From contig NZ_FNUM01000007.1 of the NCBI RefSeq assembly GCF_900107995.1, positions 64,501 through 128,500 on the forward strand: DNA of 64,000 nt, given 5' to 3'. A program made the position numbers and the translations under genes. The stretch comes from Alcanivorax sp. DSM 26293 (GTDB lineage Bacteria > Pseudomonadota > Gammaproteobacteria > Pseudomonadales > Alcanivoracaceae). Below are positions 9,191 through 17,394 of this stretch, piece by piece; the stretch's first letter is position 1; every line of letters starts with the position of its first letter. The notes beneath the pieces are model-generated. The model was not told the DNA's origin. It saw nothing but the letters and a program-made list of their open reading frames with translations, and did no database searches.

Positions 9191-9592
9191 TCACTTCTTC
9201 GGCTTGACGTACAGTACCAGCGAGTGGTCCATGATTTCGTAGCCGTGTTCCTCGGCGATGGCGTGCTGGCGCTTCTCGATCACCTCATCCATGAACTCGA
9301 TCACCTGACCGGTTTCCATGCACACCATGTGGTCGTGGTGGTCTTCGTCCGCCAACTCGAACACGGCGGAGCCGCCCTCGAAGTTGTGGCGCAGCACCAT
9401 GCCCGCCTGCTCGAACTGGGTCAGTACCCGGTAGACGGTGGCCAGTCCCACATCCTCGCCGGCGTCCATCAGCGACTTGTAGATGTCTTCCGCGCTCAGG
9501 TGGCGCTCTTCGGACTTCTCCAGTTGCTGCAGGATTTTCACCCGCGGCAGGGTCACTTTAAGGCCCGCTTTTCTGAGATCCTGATTATCCAA
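9191..9592 (-). CDS. fur: Ferric uptake regulator Fur
   Basis: 133 aa, the length of Pseudomonas Fur. Iron-dependent repressor of uptake genes; a TonB-dependent receptor at the end of this window is a plausible target class. N-terminal winged helix with LTLPRVKILQ-like start and the recognition region VGLATVYRVLTQFEQAGMV; metal-site residues in the HHDHMVC segment. Only one Cys is kept where E. coli has CxxC, as in Pseudomonas Fur. The reading begins at TTG (9590-9592) after GGAG; no in-frame ATG lies just upstream, so the TTG start appears real. Confidence 0.96.
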   Translation of the reverse strand: MDNQDLRKAGLKVTLPRVKILQQLEKSEERHLSAEDIYKSLMDAGEDVGLATVYRVLTQFEQAGMVLRHNFEGGSAVFELADEDHHDHMVCMETGQVIEFMDEVIEKRQHAIAEEHGYEIMDHSLVLYVKPKK

Positions 9593-9709
9593 TGCGTATG
9601 CTCCAATATGCCAAAAGGTGGCGATGCCCCTGAATCCGTCACTTTACCGCGGCGCCGGACCCAAGTCCGGGCCGCCCCAGATCCAGGGCGATGAAAAAAA
9701 GCGGGAAAC

Positions 9710-9737
9710 TTGTACCGCTACTGCAAGTCTGTATTAT
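9710..9737 (+). promoter_or_regulatory. Sigma-70-like promoter of bamE
   Basis: TTGTAC (9710-9715), 16-bp spacer, TATTAT (9732-9737), 30 bp before the bamE start and divergent from fur. Found by eye. Confidence 0.5.
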
Positions 9738-9767
9738 CGCCCGAACACTTAGTGAAGTCGAAAAACC

Positions 9768-10265
9768 ATGCCACGAATTCCAGTTGCCCTCATTCTGACA
9801 ACCCTGCTGACCGTCACTGGCTGCAGCAGCCTGCGCTTTCCCGGTGTCTACCGGATCGATATCCCGCAGGGTAACTTTGTCACCGAGGAAATGCTCGGCG
9901 AGTTGCAGCCTGGCATGAGCCCGGAGCAGGTGCGCTATGTGCTGGGCGCCCCAACCCTGGTAGACCCTTTCACGCCTGACAAATGGTTTTATCTGATGAC
10001 CTACCGCCCCGGCAAGGGCGACAACGTGAGTCAGCAGATTGTGTTGCACTTCGAAAACGGCAGTTATAGCCGGCACGAAGGCGAAGTCATCGACGACTTC
10101 CGCAAGAAAACCAGCTCGCAACAGGACCGGGAGTTGCAGCGCAAACTGGAAGAGCGCAAGCGGGAAGACGTCACCCCGGAGCCGGCCCCTGCCACCCAGC
10201 AACAGGCCCCGGATCCGGAAACCCAACCCCAGGAACCCAGCGACCCGGGCCAGCCTGCAGCCTGA
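9768..10265 (+). CDS. bamE: Outer membrane assembly lipoprotein BamE (OmlA/SmpA)
   Basis: 165 aa. Lipoprotein of the BAM complex that folds outer-membrane beta-barrels. Signal peptide with lipobox LTVTGC (acylated Cys near residue 19), then the BamE fold: FPGVYRIDIPQGNFV, the GMSPEQVRYVLGAP box and the PDKWFYLMTY strand. The C-terminal tail (about 115-165) is Gln/Pro/Glu-rich and longer than the E. coli protein, with likely disorder. Divergent from fur, as in Pseudomonas (omlA-fur), and convergent with rnfH, 9 bp away. Confidence 0.95.
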   Translation: MPRIPVALILTTLLTVTGCSSLRFPGVYRIDIPQGNFVTEEMLGELQPGMSPEQVRYVLGAPTLVDPFTPDKWFYLMTYRPGKGDNVSQQIVLHFENGSYSRHEGEVIDDFRKKTSSQQDRELQRKLEERKREDVTPEPAPATQQQAPDPETQPQEPSDPGQPAA

Positions 10266-10274
10266 CAGCCTGGA

Positions 10275-10574
10275 TCAACGGGCCTTTTCCGCCGCCCGCT
10301 TCTTGCGATTCAGCTTCGGATCCGCCTGCAGCGGGCGGTAAATCTCCACCCGCTCACCGGGTTTGAGCACCTGCCCAGCCGGATTGGCCACCACCTTGCC
10401 AAAAATCCCCATGGGCGCCTTGTCCAGTACCAGCCCCTCGAACTGCTCCTCAATACCGGACAGCTTGGCCGCTTCCAGCATGGTGGTACCCTCCGGCACA
10501 TCCAGGCCAATCAGACGCTGCTTGTCCGGCAGGGCATAAGCCACTTCCACATGAATTCGCGCATCGTCCGCCAT
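10275..10574 (-). CDS. rnfH: RnfH/RatB family ubiquitin-like protein
   Basis: 99 aa. UPF0125/RnfH family, small beta-grasp proteins of unclear role, usually next to ratA, smpB and bamE. Recognisable: IHVEVAYALPDKQRLIGLDVPEG, GIFGKVV and the end GERVEIYRPLQADPKLNRKKRA. The start overlaps the stop of the upstream transporter gene (TGATG), so the two are probably translated together. The usual partner ratA is not present here; the sodium symporter occupies its place. Confidence 0.9.
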   Translation of the reverse strand: MADDARIHVEVAYALPDKQRLIGLDVPEGTTMLEAAKLSGIEEQFEGLVLDKAPMGIFGKVVANPAGQVLKPGERVEIYRPLQADPKLNRKKRAAEKAR

Positions 10575-12112
10575 CAGGGAGACTCCTGCTCCACGGGCAC
10601 TTCGGTGCCACCCTCTTCCGGCAAAGACGCAGCAGAGGCCTGTGCCGGCGCGTCCCCAGTGGCCGCCTCCGTCTGCTCCTGAGCCGGAGGCTCTTCGGCC
10701 CGGGCCTCTTCCTCCGGCGTAAAGGTCGCCCAGATGGAATAGACAAACAGCACCACAACCGCTGCCGGAGAGAAAATCCGCACCAGTGCCCGCCATACCA
10801 GATACAGCTTGAAGTTCTGCATGGCCAGCTCCTTGCGCGCCTGGGTTTCCTTCATCACCCAGCCGGCAAAGATGGCGATCAGCAGCCCACCCAGCGGCAG
10901 CATCACCGTAGTGGACAGGAACTCCATATTGTCGAAGAAGGTGCCCACCAGGAAGGTATGGTCTTTCCAGACATTGAAGGACAACACCGATCCCACACCC
11001 AGCAGCCAGGCCCCCAGGCCCACAACCAGCGCAGCCATTGACCGCTTCAGCCCGCGCTCCACCAGCCAGGCCACCACCGGCTCACCAAGACTGATGGACG
11101 AGCTCCAGGCGGCACACACCACCAGCACAAAGAACAGGGAACCGAACAGCAGCCCACCCGGCATCTGACCAAAGGCCAGCGGCAGGGTCACAAACATCAT
11201 CCCCGGGCCCTGACTCACTTCCAGCCCGCTGGAGAATAACAGGGGGAACATGGCCACACCGGCACCCAGCGCCACAAGCGTATCCAGCAGGGCAATGATC
11301 GCCACCGTGGACATGATCGACACGGGTTTGCTGCGACCGGTCTTCTTGTCCTTCACCGCCTTGGGCATATAGGCCCCGTAGGCCATGATCGCGCCCATAC
11401 CCAGACTCAGGGTAAAGAAGGCCTGCCCCACGGCCACGATGATCGCCTGCCCGGTGAGTTTGGAAAAATCAAAGGCGAACAGGAAGCTCACCCCTTCGTT
11501 GAACCCCGGTGTGGTGGCTGCGTACCCCACCAGCACCACCAGCAGCACGAACAGCAGCGGCATGAGAATCTGCACCGCCTTTTCCAGCCCGCCTTTCACG
11601 CCCCGGGCCACCACCACCATGGTCAGCACCATAAAGAGCGTGTGGTATCCCAACAGCAAACCCGGGTTGGCCAGCATATCGTTGAAATGGGCTTCCGACT
11701 GGGTGGCGGTAATGCCTTCAAACACACCCCGCGCGGCTTCCCAGGCGTAATACAGCGCCCAGCTTGCCACCGCGGAATAGAATGACAGGATCAGAAACGC
11801 CGACAGCGCGCCCAGGTAGCCAATGCCGGCCCAGCGCTGACTTACCTTGCTGTCCGCCGCCACCTTGCGCATGGAGTTGATCGGGCTCAGCCCGCCCTTG
11901 CGACCCAGCATTACCTCTGCCGCCATGATGGGAATCCCCACCACCGCAATACAAAGCAGGTAGAGCAACACAAAGGCACCACCGCCGTTCTCGCCGGTGA
12001 TATACGGGAAACGCCAGATATTTCCCAGGCCCACGGCCGACCCGGTCGCCGCCAGAATAAACACCCAACGGCTGGCCCACATGCCATGGACCGGCTTGAT
12101 CTCTTGCTTCAT
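10574..12112 (-). CDS. Neurotransmitter:sodium symporter (NSS/SNF) family transporter
   Basis: 512 aa. Sodium-coupled uptake of an amino acid or related solute, LeuT fold. TM1 carries WASRWVFILAATGSAVGLGNIWRFPY, the unwound sodium/substrate-binding helix; GENGGGAF follows in TM2, and about 11-12 hydrophobic segments can be counted. The C-terminal tail (about 455-512) is Glu/Ala/Pro-rich and not part of the transport core. The substrate cannot be read from sequence. The gene overlaps rnfH by one base and lies where ratA is found in Pseudomonas. Confidence 0.92.
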   Translation of the reverse strand: MKQEIKPVHGMWASRWVFILAATGSAVGLGNIWRFPYITGENGGGAFVLLYLLCIAVVGIPIMAAEVMLGRKGGLSPINSMRKVAADSKVSQRWAGIGYLGALSAFLILSFYSAVASWALYYAWEAARGVFEGITATQSEAHFNDMLANPGLLLGYHTLFMVLTMVVVARGVKGGLEKAVQILMPLLFVLLVVLVGYAATTPGFNEGVSFLFAFDFSKLTGQAIIVAVGQAFFTLSLGMGAIMAYGAYMPKAVKDKKTGRSKPVSIMSTVAIIALLDTLVALGAGVAMFPLLFSSGLEVSQGPGMMFVTLPLAFGQMPGGLLFGSLFFVLVVCAAWSSSISLGEPVVAWLVERGLKRSMAALVVGLGAWLLGVGSVLSFNVWKDHTFLVGTFFDNMEFLSTTVMLPLGGLLIAIFAGWVMKETQARKELAMQNFKLYLVWRALVRIFSPAAVVVLFVYSIWATFTPEEEARAEEPPAQEQTEAATGDAPAQASAASLPEEGGTEVPVEQESP

Positions 12113-12253
12113 AACAGGATTACCCTCGATAGCGTGGCGCTATTGTCTTTTTTTTAACTGGGCGGCTCAAGTAAGGGGCTGTCACAACTCTCACCCGCTC
12201 AGACAGACAAAGCCCTGTCAGCCGCCAAACGCATGCTCTATAATCGCCCGCCT

Positions 12254-12736
12254 ATGGGAAACGCCAAGAAAAAAGCCAAAGCGCCGTCGGCCACCATTGC
12301 GCAAAACCGCAAGGCACGCCACGAATATCATCTGGAAGAGCACTTCGAAGCCGGCCTGGTTCTGGAAGGCTGGGAGGTGAAGTCACTGCGTGCCGGTAAA
12401 GGCAACCTGACCGAAGCCTATGTGCTGTTAAAGGATGGAGAAGCCTTCCTGTTCGGCGCCCGCTTCGAGCCCCTGATCACCGCCAGCACCCACGTCAATC
12501 CGGATCCGGTACGCAGCCGCAAGCTGCTGCTGCACCGTCGCGAACTGGGGCGCATCTTTGGTGGCGTACAGAAAGAGGGCTACACCTGTGTACCGGTGAG
12601 CCTGTATTGGAAAAAAGGGTTCGCCAAGTGCGATATCGCATTGGCCAAGGGTAAGCAGAAGTTTGACAAGCGCGCCACCGAAAAGGAGCGCGACTGGAAC
12701 CGTCAGAAGCAGCGTCTGATGCGGCAGGGTGGCTGA
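12254..12736 (+). CDS. smpB: SsrA-binding protein SmpB
   Basis: 160 aa. Binds tmRNA and carries it to stalled ribosomes for trans-translation. Signatures: [29 protein letters not shown], then the OB-fold strands, and the basic tail [20 protein letters not shown] that enters the mRNA channel. The ATG at 12254 (MGNAKKKAK) is preferred over the longer reading at 12233. Its RNA partner ssrA begins 746 bp downstream on the same strand, a common pairing. Confidence 0.98.
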   Translation: MGNAKKKAKAPSATIAQNRKARHEYHLEEHFEAGLVLEGWEVKSLRAGKGNLTEAYVLLKDGEAFLFGARFEPLITASTHVNPDPVRSRKLLLHRRELGRIFGGVQKEGYTCVPVSLYWKKGFAKCDIALAKGKQKFDKRATEKERDWNRQKQRLMRQGG

Positions 12737-12799
12737 CCCGGGTTAACGGGCCGCCCCCTGCACGCGTGACACTGTCTTCAGACTGTACCGGTTACGGCG

Positions 12800-13084
12800 T
12801 TACACCGACTGGTGGGGGTTTACACCCTGAGCCCGGCTGTCGCCGCGCAGCTGCCAGTAAAACTGCAGCCAGGCGCGGAGCACCGCTGGCAGGAAGTAAA
12901 CGGCGAACAGTACAACCGGAAGACGGGCTTCCGGCGTCGCCATTTCCACCAGGTACACACCGCCAGCATACGCAGCCAGCGCGAATACCAGTTGCAACGC
13001 TCTGTAGAGCAGCGGCTGAGCCTTCAAAGGCGACAGTGCCTTCTCGGAAACTTGCCCTGCTGACCGAAAGATCGTGTTCATCAT
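12800..13084 (-). CDS. Small membrane protein, 94 aa, unknown function
   Basis: A strong AAAGGAG site lies 5-6 nt before tandem ATG codons (13082-13084 and 13079-13081), which supports a real gene. There are two hydrophobic segments, YRALQLVFALAAYAGGVYLV (about 29-48) and LPVVLFAVYFLPAVLRAWL (about 54-73). I do not recognise the family. It is transcribed toward smpB, between smpB and ssrA; a 7+7 palindrome lies 78-94 bp upstream. Confidence 0.65.
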   Translation of the reverse strand: MMNTIFRSAGQVSEKALSPLKAQPLLYRALQLVFALAAYAGGVYLVEMATPEARLPVVLFAVYFLPAVLRAWLQFYWQLRGDSRAQGVNPHQSV

Positions 13085-13441
13085 CTTTCTCCTTTAATGA
13101 ACGACAATGCTTTGATCAGCGGCCTTCATATAACGTCTATTTCAAGGCTCGCTGTAAAGCCATTGTGTGGTACACAATTTTGAGCAGGATGTTTCGTGGT
13201 GGCTTATGGCTACCTGAGCATCGCTTGCTCAACCTCACCATCGGACAATGACACAATGCCGCGGTGACACTCGTATAGTGCGCCTGAAAAATGACAAAAC
13301 AAGCATTCCGGGTCTGATTGTCAGACAAGAGATGTGTATTCGGGTAACACTTTTCACAATCTGATTACATTTCGAATCTTATTCATGCCGTTTACCCCCA
13401 CAACATGGTCGATTCGGAACGGCTCCGCCCCCACTTGTTAA
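13085..13441. other. Intergenic region between small membrane protein gene and ssrA promoter
   Basis: About 350 bp with no convincing gene. The one sizeable reading (13137-13328, minus) has no ribosome site or recognisable product. It contains a palindrome ATTGTGT-GGT-ACACAAT at 13162-13178, a possible operator for the gene starting at 13084, and a small hairpin GAGCA-TCGCT-TGCTC near 13216-13230. Confidence 0.5.
13162..13178. promoter_or_regulatory. Palindrome ATTGTGT-N3-ACACAAT, possible operator
   Basis: Perfect 7-bp arms around GGT, in the promoter region of the small membrane protein gene. The bound regulator is unknown. Confidence 0.4.
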
Positions 13442-13470
13442 TCGACTTCACCGCCCCCATCACCTACAAT
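13442..13470 (+). promoter_or_regulatory. Candidate ssrA promoter
   Basis: TCGACT (13442-13447), 17-bp spacer, TACAAT (13465-13470), 12 bp before the mature tmRNA 5' end. This would give a short leader for RNase P to trim. The -35 box is weak. Confidence 0.5.
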
Positions 13471-13482
13471 GAGACCATCACA

Positions 13483-13839
13483 GGGGCCGACCTGGATTCG
13501 ACGCCGGTACTGAATTCTGTGGTGCATGCCGAGAAGGTCACGAGTCTCGTAAAACATTTGTGGCACACTAAAGTAATCGCAAACGACGATTCTTACGCAC
13601 TAGCAGCTTAAACCCTGCTTATCGCCAATCGACCCTGCCTGTGGGGAAGAGCGGCGAGCATCGCAACACAGGCTCGCAGCAAAGTCCGCCCCGGATGGCG
13701 CTGTTAAAACCCTTAGGGGCTCGGCTTTCACGTCCTGCCAGTTGGGCTGTGAAGGCTTAAATCAATAAACATGGCTAAGCATGTAGATCTGCAGATGGAT
13801 TGCTGACGGACGCGGGTTCGATTCCCGCCGGCTCCACCA
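13483..13839 (+). ncRNA. ssrA: tmRNA (SsrA)
   Basis: 357 nt. The 5' end GGGGCCGACCTGGATTCGACG pairs with the 3' end CGGCTCC before an encoded ACCA, forming the tRNA-like acceptor stem with one G-U pair; GGTTCGATTCCCGCC is the T-arm. The tag frame starts at 13579 and reads ANDDSYALAA, stop 13609-13611, the typical proteobacterial tag ending recognised by ClpXP. The RNA works with SmpB, encoded upstream, to rescue stalled ribosomes. The 3' end is a frequent integration site, but no integrase or attL-like duplication is visible here. Confidence 0.97.
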
Positions 13840-13886
13840 AACAAAGAAAAGGGCTATCCCGCGAGGGGTAGCCCTTTTTCTTTGTT
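13840..13886 (+). terminator. Intrinsic terminator of ssrA
   Basis: GGGCTATCCC / GGGGTAGCCC stem with loop GCGA, followed by TTTTTC. The outer AACAAAGAAAA and TTTCTTTGTT also pair. It lies directly after the tmRNA 3' end. Confidence 0.9.
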
Positions 13887-14016
13887 AATCTTGTCAACTC
13901 GCTTCCATCCTCGTCACGACCATAAGAAACATCATTGGGCACGCCGTCCTCCTTCCTAGCCCGCAATCCATAACCCACAATAAAGACTGATAATCTCCCA
14001 CGGGAAGGGAAGACAA

Positions 14017-14298
14017 ATGCCTACAGTCAGCCTGAAAGCCGTATTGCTATTCGTCCTCGTATTCGCCGCGTCTGCTCTCTTTGCCAACGACCCGGCCAAG
14101 GAGCAGCCAGACGCCCACATCGACCCTGCGGTGATCGAAAACCTGCTAACCCCGGATCATTCCCTGCTGGATATCATCGATACGGATATGGCGGCGGGCT
14201 GCTGCAAGGTGTGCCGTAAAGGCAAAGCCTGCGGCGATTCCTGCATTAGCCGGAAATACAGCTGCACCCGGGGCAAGGGGTGCGCTTGCGACGGCTGA
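14017..14298 (+). CDS. Cys-rich small exported protein
   Basis: 93 aa. GGAAGGGAAG lies 6 nt before the ATG. A signal peptide (LLFVLVFAASALFA) is followed by a linker of about 40 residues and a C-terminal domain with eight Cys in 30 residues, CCKVCRKGKACGDSCISRKY then CTRGKGCAC. The spacing CCxxC-x5-C-x3-C-x6-C-x5-CxC suggests a metal-binding or disulfide knot. I have seen similar GKACGDSCIS tails on marine proteobacterial exported proteins, but know no established function. It stands alone between ssrA and the exchanger gene. Confidence 0.75.
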   Translation: MPTVSLKAVLLFVLVFAASALFANDPAKEQPDAHIDPAVIENLLTPDHSLLDIIDTDMAAGCCKVCRKGKACGDSCISRKYSCTRGKGCACDG

Positions 14299-14524
14299 CT
14301 GTGTTGCAATCAATACGGTCTCGACACCGGGCGCCTCCGCCTCTGACGAAACTCCATTAATCGCTTTAATTCCGGCGCCTCTCAGCCTTAAGCTAGCGGG
14401 CAGACTGACAGCTTTGGAGCGCACTTCGGTTTCTGTCCTTTGCGCAGCAAGCGGTGAACGCTTGCCCATCCAGTGGCTGGCACAACCCGTCTGTCCACCA
14501 ATGCTTAAAGGAGCGCCTGTCCCC

Positions 14525-15493
14525 ATGGTTCTGGCCACTGCCGCTATCGCTGTTGGTTTGCTGCTCTTGGTATGGAGCGCTAACCGCTTTGTGGAAGGCT
14601 CCGCCTCCACCGCTTCCCATTTCGGTATGCCACCGTTGTTGATCGGCATGGTGGTGGTCGGTTTCGGCACCTCCGCGCCGGAGATGGTGGTATCCGCGCT
14701 GGCGGCTTCCCAGGGCAATCCGGGCATCGCTTTGGGTAACGCCTACGGCTCGAACATCACCAACATTGCCCTGATCCTGGGGATTACCGCGCTGATCAGT
14801 CCCATCGCGGTGCATTCGCAGGTCCTGCGCAAGGAGCTGCCCATCCTTGCGCTGGTCACTGGCCTTGCCGCGTGGCAGCTGCTGGACGGCGAAATCACAC
14901 GGCTTGATGCGCTGGTGCTGCTCGGTGTGTTTGGTGCGCTGATGGCCTGGACGATCTGGCAGGGGATGAAGAAGAAAGAGGATGCGCTGGCCAGCGAGAT
15001 AGAACAGGAACTGGACGTGCGGGCCATGCCCCTGCGACAGGCCATTTTCTGGCTGGTGGCGGGACTGGTGCTGCTGATTGTCAGCTCCCGCGTGCTGGTC
15101 TGGGGGGCGGTAGAGATCGCCCATGGTTTCGGGGTCAGCGACCTGATTATCGGCCTGACCATTATCGCGGTGGGCACGTCGCTTCCGGAGCTGGCGTCGT
15201 CGATCATTGCCGCCAGGAAGGGCGAGCACGATATCGCTCTCGGCAACATTCTGGGATCCAACCTGTTCAACACCCTTGCCGTGGTGGGGATCGCCGGGAC
15301 CATTCAGCCATTGGCGGTAGGGCCCGAGGTGTTCAATCGGGACATGCTGGTCATGGCGGCGCTGACCCTGTCGTTGTTCGTCATCGGTTACGGGTTCCGG
15401 GGGCAAGGTCGCATCAACCGCATTGAGGGCGCATTACTGCTGACCGCTTATGTGGGGTATACGGCCTACCTGATCAGTACCGTTTTCGGGTAG
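14525..15493 (+). CDS. CaCA-family sodium/calcium (cation) exchanger, YrbG-like
   Basis: 322 aa, about 10 membrane segments. The two family alpha-repeats are visible: GFGTSAPEMVVSALAA...GNAYGSNITNIALILG near residues 40-80 and AVGTSLPELASSIIAA...GNILGSNLFNTLAVVG near 215-260, inverted halves that form the ion path. An acidic cytosolic loop (KKKEDALASEIEQELD) separates them. The start at 14525 is preferred, with AAAGGAG 12-18 nt upstream; an in-frame ATG at 14501 overlaps that site. Ion specificity (calcium or other cation) is inferred from the family. Confidence 0.92.
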   Translation: MVLATAAIAVGLLLLVWSANRFVEGSASTASHFGMPPLLIGMVVVGFGTSAPEMVVSALAASQGNPGIALGNAYGSNITNIALILGITALISPIAVHSQVLRKELPILALVTGLAAWQLLDGEITRLDALVLLGVFGALMAWTIWQGMKKKEDALASEIEQELDVRAMPLRQAIFWLVAGLVLLIVSSRVLVWGAVEIAHGFGVSDLIIGLTIIAVGTSLPELASSIIAARKGEHDIALGNILGSNLFNTLAVVGIAGTIQPLAVGPEVFNRDMLVMAALTLSLFVIGYGFRGQGRINRIEGALLLTAYVGYTAYLISTVFG

Positions 15494-15542
15494 CCGTCAT
15501 TCAGGATGTCGTCCCGGTGGCCAAGCCAGCCTCTGAAACAGA

Positions 15543-15567
15543 AAGCGAAGGCAGAGAGCCTTCGCTT
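15543..15567 (+). terminator. Hairpin after the exchanger gene
   Basis: 10-bp perfect stem AAGCGAAGGC / GCCTTCGCTT with loop AGAGA, 50 bp past the stop. The T-tract is poor, so it may be a weak or factor-assisted terminator. Confidence 0.5.
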
Positions 15568-15641
15568 CCCACGTCAGGCTCTCCCCCATCTGGCCGCTAT
15601 GCAGCCCTTATGCATGCCCTCTCTCCCGTCCTCTTTCCCTC

Positions 15642-15657
15642 ATTCCCGATCGGGATT
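15642..15657. promoter_or_regulatory. Palindromic operator 1 of hipBA
   Basis: ATTCCCGATCGGGATT with a 12-bp perfect core TCCCGATCGGGA centred on GATC. Followed by ATTTCTGGGG, a sequence similar to that after site 3. Candidate autorepressor (HipB) site. Confidence 0.65.
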
Positions 15658-15687
15658 ATTTCTGGGGCAAGTCAGTTAATTCGCCAA

Positions 15688-15709
15688 TTTATTACCGATC
15701 GGTAATAAA
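15688..15709. promoter_or_regulatory. Palindromic operator 2 of hipBA (22-bp perfect)
   Basis: A perfect 22-bp palindrome, half-site TTTATTACCGA, centred on GATC. It shares the CCGATCGG core with site 1. Centre-to-centre distance from site 1 is about 49 bp and to site 3 about 50 bp, so the three sites are evenly spaced. Confidence 0.75.
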
Positions 15710-15739
15710 GCATGGAAAATTCCCACAATTCATGTAAAT

Positions 15740-15757
15740 GTTACCGCTCGGGATTAT
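15740..15757. promoter_or_regulatory. Imperfect operator 3 of hipBA
   Basis: GTTACCGCTCGGGATTAT combines a TTACCG half-site like site 2 and a CGGGATTAT half-site like site 1; the central GATC has become GCTC. It ends 14 bp before the hipB start, so a bound protein would block translation signals or the promoter. Confidence 0.6.
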
Positions 15758-15771
15758 TTCAGGTCATTCAC

Positions 15772-16017
15772 ATGAAACCGGATCAAGACCACTCTCTGGT
15801 ACGCTCACCCGCCGATTTCGGCCAGCAGATTCGCCAGGCCCGCAAAAACCAGGGACTGACCCAAGCGGAGCTGGCCGCCATTGCCGGTGTGGGCCCCCGG
15901 TTTGTGTCCGAGCTGGAGCGCGGCAAGGACACCGCCCGCCTGGGACTGGCGCTGGAACTGGCCCGGCTAGTGGGTGTGGATCTACTTGCCAGGCCACGCA
16001 GGAACCCGGCGTCATGA
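15772..16017 (+). CDS. hipB: HipB-like helix-turn-helix antitoxin/repressor
   Basis: 81 aa from the ATG at 15772 (MKPDQDHS); an in-frame ATG at 15712 would run through operator 3. XRE-type HTH: FGQQIRQARKNQGLTQAELAAIAGVGPRFVSELERGKDTARLG, followed by LALELARLVGVDLL. HipB-type proteins bind their own promoter and the HipA kinase. The stop overlaps the hipA start as ATGA. Three GATC-centred palindromes lie upstream, consistent with autoregulation (inference). Confidence 0.9.
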   Translation: MKPDQDHSLVRSPADFGQQIRQARKNQGLTQAELAAIAGVGPRFVSELERGKDTARLGLALELARLVGVDLLARPRRNPAS

Positions 16018-17267
16018 GTCAGGCATTGACCGTCTGGTATGACCAGCAGCGGGTGGGCCGGCTTATTGCGACGCCGTCGCGGCAGATGGCCTTTGTCTAT
16101 GACGAGGCCTGGCTTGCCAGCGGCTGGGCGATTTCCTGCTCACTGCCATTGAATGAAACCGGCGATTTTCTGCCTCCCGACCTGCGTGGGCATCATTTTT
16201 TTGCCAACCTGCTACCGGAAGGGGGAGCCAGGGATCGTCTGGTCCGCCGCCTGGGTGTGGCGGATGATGACTTTCTGCTGCTCGAGAAACTGGGGGGCGA
16301 TTGTGCTGGCGCCCTGCAGTTGCTTCCGGAAAATCAGGCGCCTGCTGCCGATGCAGAGACACTGCAGCCCCTTGAAGACAGCCTGCTGGAAGAGGCTATC
16401 CACTCTGGTCGTGGACAATGGGTTACTGGCGATACACCGCCACGCCTGTCGCTGGCCGGCGCTCAGGACAAGCTGGCGGTCAGAGCAAACCGGGTGAACG
16501 GAAAGTGGCTGTTCTCTCTGCCAACATCCGGAACGCCCTCCACGCATATCCTCAAATTGCCCGTTCAGGATCTGAAAAACGTGCCGCTCTACGAGGCCTA
16601 TACAACGTACCTGGCGACACGGCTCGAACTCCCCGCTGCACCGGTGGAACTGGTTACCCTGGGTGACCACCTGCTCTCGGTCAGCCAGCGTTTTGATCGA
16701 AGCCATCAAAGCGATCGTGTTGTTCGGACACACCAGGAAGACCTTTGCCAGGCACAAGGACTATCCCGCGCCGACAAGTACACCACGTCCCCCCAGGTCT
16801 TTACGAAAGTCGGCGATCTGCTGCGCGAACATTCGGTACAGCCTGCAAAAGATCTAAGGGCACTGGCGAACTGGCAGGTCTTTAATGCCCTGACCGGCAA
16901 TGCGGACGGCCACCTGAAGAATCTGTCACTGCTTGCTGTGGACGGTGGCTGGCAACTGGCACCCTACTATGACCTTGTCTGCACGCTGGCCATTCCCCGC
17001 GTGAGTCATCGCCTGGCGTTGCCGGTGGGCACCCTCGATGATCCGCAAAACCTGCACAACAATCACTGGGAGGCCTTTGCCGGGCAGCTTGCTGTATCCC
17101 CCAGACTCATAAAAAACCTAGTGCAGCAACAGGCCGGCAGGCTCCACGATGAAGTGGACAACTGGCTCAATGACTTCCGCGATCAGTACGGTCAGCTGCC
17201 TGCTCTGGAGGGAGTACAAAAGGTGGTTACGCGACAAACCAGAAAGGCACTGCGCGACTGGACCTAG
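16014..17267 (+). CDS. hipA: HipA-family serine/threonine kinase toxin
   Basis: 417 aa, full length. HipA of E. coli phosphorylates glutamyl-tRNA synthetase and causes growth arrest and persistence; target here unknown. N-terminal couple domain with HHFFANLLPEG and the LGGDCAGALQL loop; SLAGAQDKLAV is the ATP-binding Ser/Lys motif; FNALTGNADGHLKNLSLL contains the catalytic Asp and Asn; YDLVCT is the metal-binding segment. All key residues look intact, so the kinase is probably active. ATGA overlap with hipB. Confidence 0.95.
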   Translation: MSQALTVWYDQQRVGRLIATPSRQMAFVYDEAWLASGWAISCSLPLNETGDFLPPDLRGHHFFANLLPEGGARDRLVRRLGVADDDFLLLEKLGGDCAGALQLLPENQAPAADAETLQPLEDSLLEEAIHSGRGQWVTGDTPPRLSLAGAQDKLAVRANRVNGKWLFSLPTSGTPSTHILKLPVQDLKNVPLYEAYTTYLATRLELPAAPVELVTLGDHLLSVSQRFDRSHQSDRVVRTHQEDLCQAQGLSRADKYTTSPQVFTKVGDLLREHSVQPAKDLRALANWQVFNALTGNADGHLKNLSLLAVDGGWQLAPYYDLVCTLAIPRVSHRLALPVGTLDDPQNLHNNHWEAFAGQLAVSPRLIKNLVQQQAGRLHDEVDNWLNDFRDQYGQLPALEGVQKVVTRQTRKALRDWT

Positions 17268-17394
17268 GGGCGCCGCGAATCAGGATGGTATACCCATTGT
17301 TCTGTCATGCCTGACGAAATCGCCCGAACAACCTTGATTCCCGCCACTCCATCGCTAAGCTGATTCTTTAGGTCATCACGGATAGATAACAATA

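Noticed and set aside
13137-13328. 63-codon frame upstream of ssrA
   Set aside because: No ribosome site, no recognisable features, and it covers likely promoter sequence.
13800-14016. Possible genomic island inserted at the tmRNA 3' end
   Set aside because: No integrase, no repeated tmRNA tail and no change of gene style downstream are visible in the window.
14299-14524. Riboswitch (manganese or similar) before the exchanger gene
   Set aside because: I could not find the conserved core of a known class; only small hairpins are present.
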